From assembly GCA_963082975.1 (NCBI GenBank), contig OY720350.1, positions 10,758,910-10,822,909 on the forward strand: a stretch of 64,000 nt of DNA, written 5' to 3'. The translations under genes and the position numbers were made by a program. A model generated the notes under the pieces. It had not been told where the DNA came from. It was given only the letters and a program-made list of their open reading frames with translations, and searched no databases. Below are positions 11,270-21,686 of this stretch, piece after piece. The first letter of the stretch is position 1. Every line of letters starts with the position of its first letter. The DNA comes from Labia minor (taxonomy: Eukaryota > Arthropoda > Insecta > Dermaptera > Spongiphoridae).

Positions 11270-11523
11270 ATAGGCCCGCCGAACAGATTTTTTAGGCCCG
11301 CCAAGCATAATAGTACAATATCATTTTATTAGTATCTTAAACATTTTGGGGCTCCGTGATTACTGTTAAGTCAAATATCTAGTATAATAATCGGTACTAT
11401 GTGAATTATTCATCAAATATTGAAGGTTTAATAATTTATTTAGTTGTGTATTTTTGTCTGAGGCCCGCTAAGAAATGTTTAACTTTTGTTTGGCCCTTTG
11501 ATAAGAAAGGTTGCTCACCCTTG
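10890..11523. mobile_element. hAT-type element with GCCCGCC subterminal motifs, host to a second element
   Basis: Left end CAAGGGAAGAGTAACCCGCG and right end GGTTGCTCACCCTTG are inverted relatives, with CGGGCCGC/GGCCCGCC motifs just inside. A TATCGATAC-rich element (10929-11269) splits it. No matching target duplication was found (ATTATAAA left, GTATATGT right), so one flank has probably changed. Confidence 0.6.
10929..11269. mobile_element. TATCGATAC-rich inverted-repeat element
   Basis: Begins GACACTAACGATAC and ends ATATCGTGTCC, which are roughly inverted. Both halves are dense in GTATCGATAC-like palindromes while the centre is unrelated. The partner copy in reverse orientation is at 32727-33337 with an insertion. 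It has no coding capacity and its superfamily is not recognised. Confidence 0.6.
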
Positions 11524-11713
11524 GTATATGTTTTGATAAAATTTTCAATACAAGTTCTTTATAATTATGTATGTGTTTTGATTTTGATTTTTATTTCAAA
11601 TTTTATATCTAGTATTAAATTAGTATAAAATGGGTTTAAAAATATATTCAATAGAAAAGAAAATTTTATAAAATTAGAAAAAAAATCAATTGAGCAGGAT
11701 TCTATGAAAACGA

Positions 11714-12183
11714 CATTTTTTTTTGTGTGTGTATGTGTATGTATGTATGTAGACAAGATTAGGCAAAAACGGTTTGAGCTAGAATCATGAAATTTGGTAT
11801 ACGAGAATTATTCAAAATTCGTAGTTTTCTATCAACTTTTGAGAAAGAAGGTCATTACCTACAATGTTTTGATTTTTTTTTTTCACTAAACTGACCGTAA
11901 AAATAAAGATATATGTTTGATAATTTTTCACATGATTAATAATTGTATAAAACTGCTATATATAGAATTTCAGCTTGATTGAATCGCTGAAATTACCAGA
12001 ATTAATTTTTTAACACTGCAAATCTCACGCGCCTCAGAGCCAAACATGCGCTGGATTAATAAATATTATTTATTAATTTTAATTTATAATTTATAATTAA
12101 TTAAATTTAATTTAAATATAATATATTATGTTATTTAATCTAATTCAAATTGCGAGATAGTCGAGTGGAGGCACTCCAGTTTA
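11714..12183 (+). repeat. Family A repeat, 5' truncated
   Basis: Begins at the GT/TATG microsatellite section, continues through the core and ends with the set-in inverted repeat GCGAGATAGT and the hairpin region GAGTGGAGGCACTCC, where one stem base is changed. Confidence 0.85.
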
Positions 12184-12308
12184 TTATATTTTCGAAAACC
12201 CTAATTTAACAATTTTGGTTATACCATCGCAAAATTTTAGCAATTTAATCTTCATTCTGCACGTTTGTTGAATTTTAATTAATAAAAAATATTTTTCTAA
12301 TAATAATA

Positions 12309-12400
12309 GGTTGGGGAATAAGTTCGTGCGTTTTTTTTTTCAGTGATTTAAATGATTTGTTTATTGTTTGGCAAAGTGTTTGTATTGATTAGAAAGTGCT
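12309..12400 (+). mobile_element. Mariner-like terminal fragment
   Basis: GGTTGGGGAATAAGTTCGTG directly after a TA dinucleotide resembles the inverted-repeat ends of mariner elements. Only one end is present and no transposase follows. Confidence 0.4.
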
Positions 12401-12962
12401 TTTTCTCTTCTTTAATTAATATAATTTAATATTATATAATTTTATTTCTTTCCTATTTTTCAACCCTGGAAATGGAATATCCAGGAGGTAAAAATCAATA
12501 TTTTTGACTCTTACATTTCTTCTCGTTTCATCGCAATCAAAAAGCAGTTGAATCATATTATGAAAGTTATTTTAATAATTTTGCTAAAGGGTAGGAGAAG
12601 GGATGGGAAAAGGCGGGTGAAGAGGAGTGTTTTTCTAAATTCATTGTTTAGACAGACACCGAGTCCCCTTCGAAGTTATAATTTGATAATGATTCGATTT
12701 CAGGAAAATTTCAAATTCATTGAAAATAAAAGTGAATGGAGGAAGAAGATGAATTATATTTACTACTAAATGAGAAGGTGTTTCATTTAAATTCCATAAT
12801 GGGAATTGCACTAAAACTATAAAATGCCTTTTGAACATCTTATCTTATTATACTAGCAAATATTTATATATATTTAAATTTTTAAAATATTAAACCGCTC
12901 GAAGGATTAGAAATTCACACCATAGATAATAATTATAAAGAAAAATTGATCTGTATAGGATT
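12401..12962. other. Anonymous AT-rich DNA
   Basis: A modestly less AT-rich patch at 12590-12680 has no convincing coding signal. Nothing else is recognised. Confidence 0.35.
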
Positions 12963-13754
12963 CAGTCTCGGGAAAAATCAACTTTGTTAGTTTTTTCTTA
13001 ATTTTAAATAAGAATTTTAATTATATAAAAAAAAATGGAGCCGGGCAACACCAGTCAGCGCTTCCTTAAATACAAAATATTATAAATAAAATAAAATTAA
13101 AATAAGTAGACCTGTGGCCAGGTCCGAACCGACCGACGGTTTGAAATAAATTAATTTACAGCTACAGAAACAATTTCAAATAATTTTAATATATCTATTA
13201 ATGTAATAAAAAACAGAAATGGATATAACATAAATATTTTTAATTTTATTTTATTTATAATATATAGCTGAAGTAGCCGGCGTTGCCGGCGTTACCCGAG
13301 GCTGTGACGTCATGAAGGGCTGGGTGACGTCATATAATTTTAAATTAAGAAAAACATAATGAAGATGATTTTTCCCGAGGATAAAATCAATACATTCGTG
13401 GTGATATGTAAAAAAATCTCCTTATGTGAAATTTGGTGCGAAAATAACCCTTCCCTTCTTATCGTCGATCGCTAATACTACCACTTCCGGTTTCCGGATT
13501 TGCACCAAAAGTTGATCAATTCATCCCACTGATCCATTAAGTAAATATACCAAATTTCATCAAAATCCGTTAAGCTGTTCAGACTGTACACATCTATACG
13601 GACGGACAGACGGACGGACGGACAGACGGACAGACATCATGCTAAAAATACTTTTTTCTGTTAAGAAAATGCATGATTCGTGGAGATATGTAAAAATCTC
13701 CACATGTGAAATTTGGTGTGAAAACAATACCTCCCTTACTATCGTCGGTCGGTA
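12963..13754 (-). repeat. Family B repeat, longest form
   Basis: Complete from an extended 3' part (starting near CTCGGGAAAAATCAAC) through the hairpin GACCTGTGGCCAGGTC, paired TGACGTCAT motifs, the first half ending in CTATCGTCGATCG, the CCGGTTTCCGG motif, a (GGAC)n-like run at 13602-13632 and the 5' tip ending TCGTCGGTCGGT. The 15799-16563 copy is its inverted partner about 2 kb away. Confidence 0.88.
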
Positions 13755-14412
13755 AATATTTATTTTAATAATATTTTGTAATCAAATTACGAAATATATA
13801 CTTATTATGTTATAACCACAGACCATACTTTTCTGTCTTCGGTGCATTAATAAGTACGTTTAAGGGCTGTATGTTTTATGACTATTTTTTTTTTTTTAAT
13901 TGATGTTCTTTTTTAAATTATTTTATATAATTTGTCGTTTATTTATTTTAAATAACAATCTTAATCTTAAATATTCATAGTTCATAAGGAATAATTTTTT
14001 TTTAAAATACCGAGCGGCGGCTGGGTAAATCAGGTATTAAATATGTAGGGTGACCATATTTCAACCTGGACAAACGGTTTACCTTTTGTTTTTAGAAGGA
14101 AATTGAAAAAATTTTGAAAAAAAGTAAGAAATATTTAAAAAAAAAAACGGGACAAAAGGCTGTCCCGAAGACTTTTTTCGGTTTTCCTGGTGTTTTTTTT
14201 TCAATTCTAAACAAGAAATTTACTAACGAATGTAGGAATCTATACTCGGAAAGACAGTCTCTAAAATTTTTAGTCTTTAACAATTAAAAAGTATCATGAA
14301 AAACGCAAAACTAAATTGTTATATATTTATTTTTTTTAATATATATTGAAAGAAATGTTATTATTTTATATAAAATCTTAAAAAAAAACAAACATAAAAT
14401 CTATTATAGAAG
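13755..14412. other. AT-rich DNA with a TAGGGTGACCATATT terminal motif
   Basis: The motif TAGGGTGACCATATT at about 14047 also occurs at 27214 and is typical of transposon ends. The following 100 bases resemble the TTTTTAGAA...GAAAAAATT module of the hAT elements. No other end was found. Confidence 0.4.
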
Positions 14413-14425
14413 TATATAGTTATAT

Positions 14426-14691
14426 GAAGGCGCCATTGGGTGTGTGGGTAGCGAACCTGCCTCACATTCACATGGTCCCGGGCCTGGCAAGGGAATTTCC
14501 CTAGCTGGGGTCTATGGGACGGTCAACCCAGCCTCTGGGAACAACATTGGGGAAAAACTTCTTGGTAGCGCCTCCGATCAAGATTCAAGGTAAAGGTTGA
14601 GAGGACCCGTTCTACTGAGGACACCTCATTGATAGAACCGGCTTGATAGGCGTTGTCCTTGTGTAGGACGTACAAAGTCAGAGGTTTTTTT
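14426..14691 (+). mobile_element. tRNA-derived SINE, copy 1
   Basis: The head GGCGCCATTGGGTGTGTGGG carries an A-box-like TGGGTAGCGAACC, but the B box is damaged here (CACATGGTCCCGGG). The body matches copies at 22753 and 39721. The 3' end is AGAGG followed by a T run rather than poly-A. It is flanked by 13-bp repeats differing at one base, TATATAGTTATAT (14413-14425) and TATATAGCTATAT (14692-14704), the signature of retrotransposition. Confidence 0.9.
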
Positions 14692-14862
14692 TATATAGCT
14701 ATATTATGCATACCATTTATAATGGCATACAAACAAAATGTCAATAGACCCTTTCTGACTTTAAACTCTTCAAATTATAATACCGTTCCGTTTGTGACAT
14801 TATAATGTTTTGTTTTAGTCGCTAGAATAATATGATTATTTTAATAATAATGCATGTTTCAG

Positions 14863-14990
14863 AAAGAAAAGAAAATGAACCAACTCACCCCAATGATGGA
14901 AAGATGAAGTCTAAATTGGAAGCAGCATGGTTTAATCGAATCATCTACGCACCTGAGAAGAGGCACCTACAAGCGTTCTTTATTCAGTAA
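14863..14990 (+). CDS. Possible 3'-terminal exon of a host gene
   Basis: An acceptor-like GCATGTTTCAG is followed by 42 open codons ending in TAA. The peptide contains ENEPTHPNDGKMK and AAWFNRIIYAPEKRHLQAFF, is of mixed composition and lacks the low-complexity bias of nearby random frames. An AATAAA signal follows at about 15060, 70 bases after the stop. The stop codon lies inside a perfect hairpin (GTTCTTTA / TAAAGAAC, 14974-14994). No upstream exon was identified and the protein is not recognised, so it could also be a relic of an unknown transposon. I infer an exon from splice signal, open frame and polyadenylation signal together. Confidence 0.35.
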
Positions 14991-15207
14991 AGAACTAATC
15001 AACCGTTTTTGGCACGGTAGCCTAAATTTTAAAAATCCATGTAACTTACTCTAACAGAAATAAAGTAATGTAAGAATAAAAAAAAATTGGTTTGTGCATA
15101 AAAACAACTTTTCTAGATTATTCCGAAAATATACCATATATAAATTAATTAATAATAATTATTAAAGTCATCTTAAATTTCAATTTTCATAAATTTTTTC
15201 ATTTTTT

Positions 15208-15796
15208 ACTATCTCGCCAGAGATAGTATTGCGATCACTCGATGTCGAGATTTTGATGTTTTTATACGTTTTGAAGGTTCCTGAATCATTTTCCCTAAGA
15301 TTGAGAAAAAATGTCTGTCTCTATGTGTGTGTGTATGTAGACAAGATTACGCAAAAACGATTTGAGCTAGAATAATGAAATTTGGTATACGAGAATTATT
15401 CAAAATTCGTAGTTTTCTATCAACTTTTGAGAAATGTAGTTCAACCAGAAGAGGGTCATTACCTACAACGTTTTATTTTTTTCCTTTAAAGTGACCGTAA
15501 AAATAAAGACATATGTTTGATAGTTTTTCACATGATTAGAAATTGTATAAAACTGCTATATATAAAATTTCAGCTTGATTGAATCGCTGAAAGTACCGGA
15601 ATTAATTTTTTAACACTGCAAATCACGCGCCAACACGTGACGGGGTGCCATCAACAAAGAGCCAAACATGCGCTGATTTAATAAATATTATTTATTAATT
15701 TTAATTTATAATTGAATTAAATTTAATATAAATATAATATATGTTAATTAATCCAATTCAAATTTTTTAAGATAGTCGAGTGGAGACACTCCAGCT
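15208..15796 (+). repeat. Family A repeat, full length (reference copy)
   Basis: Starts with the perfect hairpin ACTATCTC-GCCA-GAGATAGT. Next come a GT/TATG microsatellite, a core with AATGAAATTTGGTATAC, and the CACGCGCCAACACGTGACG segment. A long AT-rich stretch follows, then the set-in AAGATAGT and terminal hairpin GAGTGGAGACACTC with tail CAGCTT. Family B begins three bases later. Confidence 0.9.
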
Positions 15797-15798
15797 TT

Positions 15799-16563
15799 TT
15801 TACCGACCGACGATAGTAAGGAAGGTATTGTTTTCACACCAAATTTCACATGTGGAGATTTTTATATATCTCCACGAATCATGCATTTTCTTAACAGAAA
15901 AAAGTATTTTTAGCATGATGTCTGTCCGTCCGTCCGTCTATCCGTATAGATGTGTACAGCCTGAACGGCTGAACGGATTTCGATGAAATTTGGTATATTT
16001 ACTTAATGCATCAGTGGGATGAATTGATCAACTTTTGGTGCAAATCCGGAAACCGGAAGTGGTAGTATTAGCAATCGACGATAGGAAGGGAAGGGTTATT
16101 TTCACACCAAAGCAGATTTTTTTATATATCACCACAAATCATGCACTTTGTATTGGTTTTATCCTCGGGAAAATCATATTTATTAGTTTTTTCTTGATTT
16201 AAAATTATATGACGTCATCCAGCCATTCATGACGTCACAGCCTGGTCTTGCATATATATTATAAATAAAATAAAATTAAAAATGTTTATATTTATTATTT
16301 ATGTATCCATATCTGTTTTTTATTACATTAATAGATATATTAAAATTATTTGAAATTGTTTCTGTAGTTGGAAATTAATTTTCTTCAAACCGTCGGTCGG
16401 TTCGGACCTGGCCACAGGTCTACTTAATTTAATTTTATTTTATTTATAATATTTTGTATTTAAGGAAGCGCTGACTGGTGTTGCCCGGCTCCATTTTTTT
16501 TTATATAATTAAAATTCTTATTTAAAATTAAGAAAAAACTAACAAAGTTGATTTTTCCCGAGA
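15799..16563 (+). repeat. Family B repeat, full length
   Basis: Begins at TTACCGACCGACGATAG, contains both similar halves (each with TTTCACACCAAA), paired TGACGTCA motifs, then CCGTCGGTCGGT and the terminal hairpin GACCTGGCCACAGGTC. It continues into the extended 3' part shared with the 12963 copy. It abuts a family A copy, and a 45-bp stretch of that copy's left flank recurs at 16592-16640. Confidence 0.88.
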
Positions 16564-17256
16564 CTTATTTATTACTTCAGTGATAGCTTTTAAAGTCATC
16601 TTAAATTTCAATTTTCATATAATTTTTCATTTTTTATGACATAATAAATAGTATTAATTATATATTTTTTGTATATATTTGTTAATTTTGATTTTTCAAA
16701 ATAGAAATGAATCTTGTTTCAGTTTTTTTAATTTTTGTTATACTAATTTCAATTATCAATCACACATGTATAAATTATTATTATTATTATTTGAAGCTCG
16801 AGGCACTTCAGCAATTATGGCCATTTGTGCTTTAAAGAAATCATCCATCATATATGATTAATTTCATTTCTCTCCAAGCAACCCATTTAAGAAGATTCTC
16901 CACTTCTTTGCCAGATCTTAGCCAGGTAAACAACAGTAAACGTGTGAAACCTGACCAATTCCATTGTGTCAGATTTAATGCTATCCGAGTTTATCTCTCA
17001 GAAAGAATTAATTTTCTTTCCAACCAAAAATATATATTATTCCAATAAACATATATATAATAAATAAATAAATAATAGCAAGTATAAATTATTCAATAAA
17101 TAATATAACAATCTATATATATAAATAAATCATTTAAATAAATAAATAAATAATAAATTTTGTATAACAATTTAATCCTACAATGGAAATTAAACTAATT
17201 CTCAAAATTTTTAGGCTCTTCTATTAAAATGTCTGATATTTAAATTTTCAATATTA
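16564..17256. other. AT-rich DNA; weak exon-like patch
   Basis: Positions 16592-16640 repeat the sequence left of the family A copy (15165-15210). Around 16872-16927 a TCTCCAAG acceptor-like site and an AGCCAG/GTAAAC donor-like site bracket an open stretch reading RRFSTSLPDLSQ; it is too short to call. Confidence 0.35.
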
Positions 17257-17264
17257 CATTAAGT

Positions 17265-17506
17265 CAGTGTTTCTCAACCTTTTAGTATTCACGGCCCAAT
17301 TTTCAATCATAATATTCATCGCGCCCCCCCCCCCCATCGGAAATGTTTCAGAGCATCGCAAAATCATCTCAAAAATTATTAATAAGAAATAATCGAAAAT
17401 GTTCAAAAATTTGCCCACAAATCATCTTACCTTTTTTTAGAACTGAAAAAAAGTCGGGAATTTCCTCTTGGATATGCTCGCGCCCCCCACAGGTTGAGAT
17501 TCGCTG
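17265..17506. mobile_element. hAT miniature element (242 bp) with perfect target duplication
   Basis: The ends CAGTGTTTCTCAACCT and AGGTTGAGATTCGCTG are flanked by exact 8-bp CATTAAGT copies (17257-17264, 17507-17514). A C-rich left subterminal run and the shared TTTTTAGAAC module lie inside. Confidence 0.93.
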
Positions 17507-17764
17507 CATTAAGTAATATATATTTACCTATAGATACAATAGATATATGACAAAAAAAAATGATCCACTGTGACTCTCCTATCGCCTATTGTGCATCAAT
17601 GTGCATTTGCTTTAAAAATCAGATGTCCATGTGAAAAGAAGCAGTGACCTATTTTGACGGGACATGGATGGCCTTCTCAATATTGAATGTTTTTCAAGTA
17701 GTCAATTGATTGATTTTGTAAATTATTATTTTTCAATAATTATTATATAATACAATTTTAGATA

Positions 17765-18196
17765 AGGTCATTGTTTACAAAACGGGAAGCTTCAGGGATT
17801 TGTATGAAACTTTGCCAGTGGATTCCTTTTTTTTAATTTCAAAGAAACTTTACTTACGCAATATTTCTGTCTCTTCTAATTTACGATATAAAATTTATTA
17901 AAGTTTTACTGATAAACTAGTTATGAATGAGCAGCAATTTAATAATGTTTTATTGACTAATTCACTAATTATTCACTTATTCACTATGTTTCAATTTATT
18001 CGTTATAGAAAAATTATTTAATTATTTAATTTTTTAATTTTCATATATCCAAACCGAATTGAAAAAAAAAATTTTTTTATCGTAAACGAGACCGAGAAAT
18101 ATTGCATAAGAAAAGTTTCTTTGGAATTAAAAAAGGAATCCACTGGCAAATTTTCATTCAAATCCATCAAGCTTCTCGTTTTATAAACAATTACCT
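17765..18196. mobile_element. Long-TIR DNA element (432 bp), superfamily unknown
   Basis: About 120 bp at each end are imperfect inverted repeats: AGGTCATTGTTTACAAAACG at the left against AGGTAATTGTTTATAAAACG at the right, read inward, then TTTGCCAGTGGATTCC in both arms. It is flanked by TAGATA (17759-17764 and 18197-18202). There is no coding capacity. Confidence 0.8.
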
Positions 18197-18288
18197 TAGA
18201 TAATATTTATTAGCTATATTATCGTATTTGAAAGTAGTAAAATTTATTATCAAAATTGGAAGCTGATATCAAAAACATTATCAAAAAA

Positions 18289-18335
18289 AGCTAGAGTATC
18301 TCCACTCGACTATTTCGGAAATTTGAATTCAAGTG
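18289..18335 (-). repeat. Family A 3'-tip scrap
   Basis: AGCTAGAGTATCTCCACTCG and the following CGACTATTTCG match the family A terminal hairpin and set-in inverted repeat with several changes. Confidence 0.6.
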
Positions 18336-18398
18336 CAACGTGCGTTTCGCAGTCGATTCAAAAAACACCCGCCTTTTTTTTCTGTGAGGGTATATAAA

Positions 18399-19055
18399 AG
18401 AGAAGGTATTGTTTTCACACCAAATTTCACATATGGAGATTTTTATATATCGCCACGAATCATGCATTTTCTTAACAAAAAAAGTATTTTTAGCATGATG
18501 TCCGTCTGTCCGTCCGTTCGTATAGATGTGTACAGCTTGAATGGCTCAATGGATTTTGATGAAATTTGGGATATTTACTTAATACATCAGTATGAAGGAT
18601 TGATCAACTTTTGGTGGAAAATCTGGAAACCGGAATTGGTAGTATTAGCGATCGACGATAAGAAGGGGGAAGGGTTATTTTCCCACCAAATTTCACATGA
18701 AGTGATTTAGGAAGGGAAGGGTTTTTTTCACACCAAATTTCACATAAGGAGATTTTTTACATATCACCACGAATCATGCACTTTGTATTGGTTTTATCCT
18801 CGAAAAAAATAATCTTTATTAGTTTTTTCTTAATTTAAAATTATATGACGTAATCCAGCCATTCATGACGTCACAGCCAGCTCTCACTTATAAAATATAA
18901 ATAAAATATAATTAAAAATATTTATGTTCTATCCATATCTGTTTTTTATTGCTTAATAGATACATTTAATTTATTTGAAATTGTTTCTGTGGTTGGAAAT
19001 TAATTTATTTCAAGCCGTTGGTCGGTTCGGACCTGGCCACAGGTCAACTTATTTT
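18399..19055 (+). repeat. Family B repeat, nearly full length
   Basis: It lacks only the outermost 5' tip. It has both half-modules, TGACGT motifs, the set-in inverted repeat (CCGTTGGTCGGT) and a complete terminal hairpin GACCTGGCCACAGGTC with tail AACTTATTTT. Confidence 0.87.
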
Positions 19056-19931
19056 ATAAATTATACGTTTTTAGAAGTTTATAGAAAATACAAATTATAA
19101 CCAGACATCTCTCCTATACTATTTATGCTATTCTCATCAAGAAAGATTTTCATATTTTAAAATAATTATTTTAGAAATATTTTAAAAAATATGATTATAG
19201 GTATTCCAAAAATATTAAAACAAAAAATGAATCATTTAATTTCCGCTAGAAAATCAGAGAAAAAAAAAATTATTCACCACCAACCAATAATCACCGTTAT
19301 TACTCGAGACTCGAATGAATTCAAAGAGCAATAACATCGATAACAACAAAAGGGGAAAAAGATGTTGTTGTTTTTGTTTTTTTTTACTTGCAATGTCGAT
19401 GTGAGAACGTGATTGTAGTCAAAAGAAAAACCGATTCCATCCCTGTTGCTACTGTTCTTACTCATTGGGTGTCTGCCAGTCAGGAAAAATTTATACTATT
19501 AAAAATTTACTATGCCTTTTAGTCTCGATCACTTTGAAAAATATGGGACACCACTTTTTGTTTTAGTATCCAATATCACAATTTTAAAAAACGTTTAGAT
19601 AAATTTTACATTTTTAGGTTTATAACAGCAGTTTAAAATAAATTAAGTCTTTTTTTTACCTAAAAGAAAAAATTTTTCTATTGAACATTGTTAAGAATTT
19701 AAAATATTTTCTATATCTTATAATTTTTCATGAATATAAGAATGTTACACCTACCCTTTACTCGGTTTAACGCTGTCGTTCACAATCATAGACAGGAAAA
19801 ATGCCTGCGATTTTGAAATTTGAATCTTGGAAAAAATCTTGAGAAATTTTTATTTATTTAAATTCCCCTTCCTTCAATTTGTTTATTCGAAGTTTTCAGA
19901 AAAATAAAAATATAAAAAAAATATTTTGATC
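19056..19931. other. Anonymous AT-rich DNA
   Basis: No repeat family or coding signal recognised. A slightly richer patch at 19280-19480 has a short minus-strand open frame with no recognisable similarity. Confidence 0.35.
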
Positions 19932-19939
19932 ATATTAGA

Positions 19940-20255
19940 CAGATGTTCCCAAAGTGGTCTATATCGACCCTCAGGGGTCTATGGCAGCCTACAAGGGGTC
20001 TACGGCAGCGAATAAAAAATTTGGGGTCCATAAAATGAAAATAGGGGTCTACGATATTGGATCTCAAGACTATTTACTTACATTATATTATCTTACAATT
20101 CAATATGGCTCTTTAAAAGGTAAAATGTTTTTCCGACATGGCTCTTAAAACATTTATAATATATCAATCAAAAAAAAAAATCAATTTAGGGGATCTACCC
20201 AAAACCGAAAAACATGGCAAGGGGTCTACATCACAAAACAGTTTGGGAACCTATG
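19940..20255. mobile_element. hAT miniature element (316 bp)
   Basis: The ends CAGATGTTCCCAAAGT and ACAGTTTGGGAACCTATG are imperfect inverted repeats. They are flanked by ATATTAGA (19932-19939) and ATATTAAA (20256-20263), an 8-bp duplication with one change. The interior carries repeated GGGGTCTA motifs at both sides. Confidence 0.82.
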
Positions 20256-20267
20256 ATATTAAAGAAA

Positions 20268-20640
20268 ATAAGTTGACCTATGGCCAGGCACAGAACCGGC
20301 CGACGGTTTGAAATAAATTTTTTTCCAGCTACAGAAACAATTTCAAATAATTTAAATGTATCTATTAATGCAATAAAAAACAGATATGGATATAACATAA
20401 TATTTTTAATTTTATTTTATTTAGAATATATAAGTAGGAGCTGGCTGTGGCGTCATAAAGGGCTGTGTGACGTCATATCATTTTAAATTAAGAAAAAACT
20501 AATGAAGATGATTTTCCCGAGGATAAAACCAATACAAAGTGTATGATTTGTGGAGATATGTAAAAAAATCTCATGTGAAATTTGGAGTGAAAATAACCCT
20601 TCCCTTCCTATCGTCGATCGCTAATACAACTACTTTCGGT
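20268..20640 (-). repeat. Family B repeat, 3' half
   Basis: From the tail AATAAGTTGACC through a decayed hairpin (CCTATGGCCAGGC), GGCCGACGG, paired TGACGTCAT-like motifs and the CTATCGTCGATCG block, truncated before the second half. Confidence 0.82.
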
Positions 20641-21078
20641 TATTTTTATTTTAATGTAATTTAAAATTCACCAAAAGTGATATTTGGTTTAATTTCATAG
20701 AAGGAACAAACTCAATGTTTTCCTAAAGATTCCCCAAACAAGAACGTTGAAGAATATTCCAATTATAAAGAAAATTAAAACGGAATCGAAATTAAATAAC
20801 AAAAAAAAAAAAGAAATGAAAATTAAAACGATTATAATTATTAGAAATTATATTAATCATAAAAAAAAAATTGGAAAAAAATATGTTTCTTTATGATACT
20901 TTGACTAATTTGAAATCATTAATTTTTTATCAATAGCTTTTGAACCTAGAAAATCCATAAAATAAATAATATTTTATACTTTTTCTTTTAATAAAATTAG
21001 AAATAAATACCTATTTTTTTGTGAAATTTATGGAATTTAAAACTTAAAGTCATGTTAAAAATCACAAAATTCAGGAAA
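20641..21078. other. Anonymous AT-rich DNA
   Basis: Only A-rich runs; nothing recognised. Confidence 0.4.
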
Positions 21079-21686
21079 ATAGTATTGCGATCACGAAATT
21101 TTCGATGTCTAGATTTTGATGCTTTGTTACGTTTTGAAGGTTCCTGAATAATTTTCACTAAGGTTAAGAAAAATGTCTGTGTGTGTGTATATATATGTGT
21201 GTGTGTGTGTATGTCTATGTATGTATGTATTTAGACAAGATTACGCAAAAACGGTTTGAGCTAGAATCATGAAATTTGGTATACGGGGGAATTATTCAAA
21301 ATTCGTAGTTTTCTATCAACTTTTGAGAAATGTATTTCAACCGGAAGAGGGTCATTACCTACAACGTTTTGATTTTTTTTCCTCTAAAGTGTCCGTAAAA
21401 ATAAAGAAAAATGTTTGATAGTTTTTGACATGATTAAAAATAGTATAAAACTGCTATATATAGAATTTCAGCTTGATGAAAGTACCGGAATTAGTTTTTT
21501 AACACTGCAAATCACGCGCCAACACGTGACGGGGTGCCATCAACAAAGAGTCAAACATGCGCTGATTTAATAAAAATTATTTATTAATTTTAATTTATAA
21601 TTAATTTAATTTAATTTAAATATAATATATGTTAATTAATCGAATTCAAATTTGCGAGATAGTAGAGTGGAGACACTCCAGTTTAT
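21079..21686 (+). repeat. Family A repeat, nearly full length
   Basis: The 5' hairpin is lost, but the sequence starts at ATAGTATTGCGATCACG and runs complete to GCGAGATAGT and GAGTGGAGACACTCCAG. A long GT microsatellite is at 21177-21230. Confidence 0.87.
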
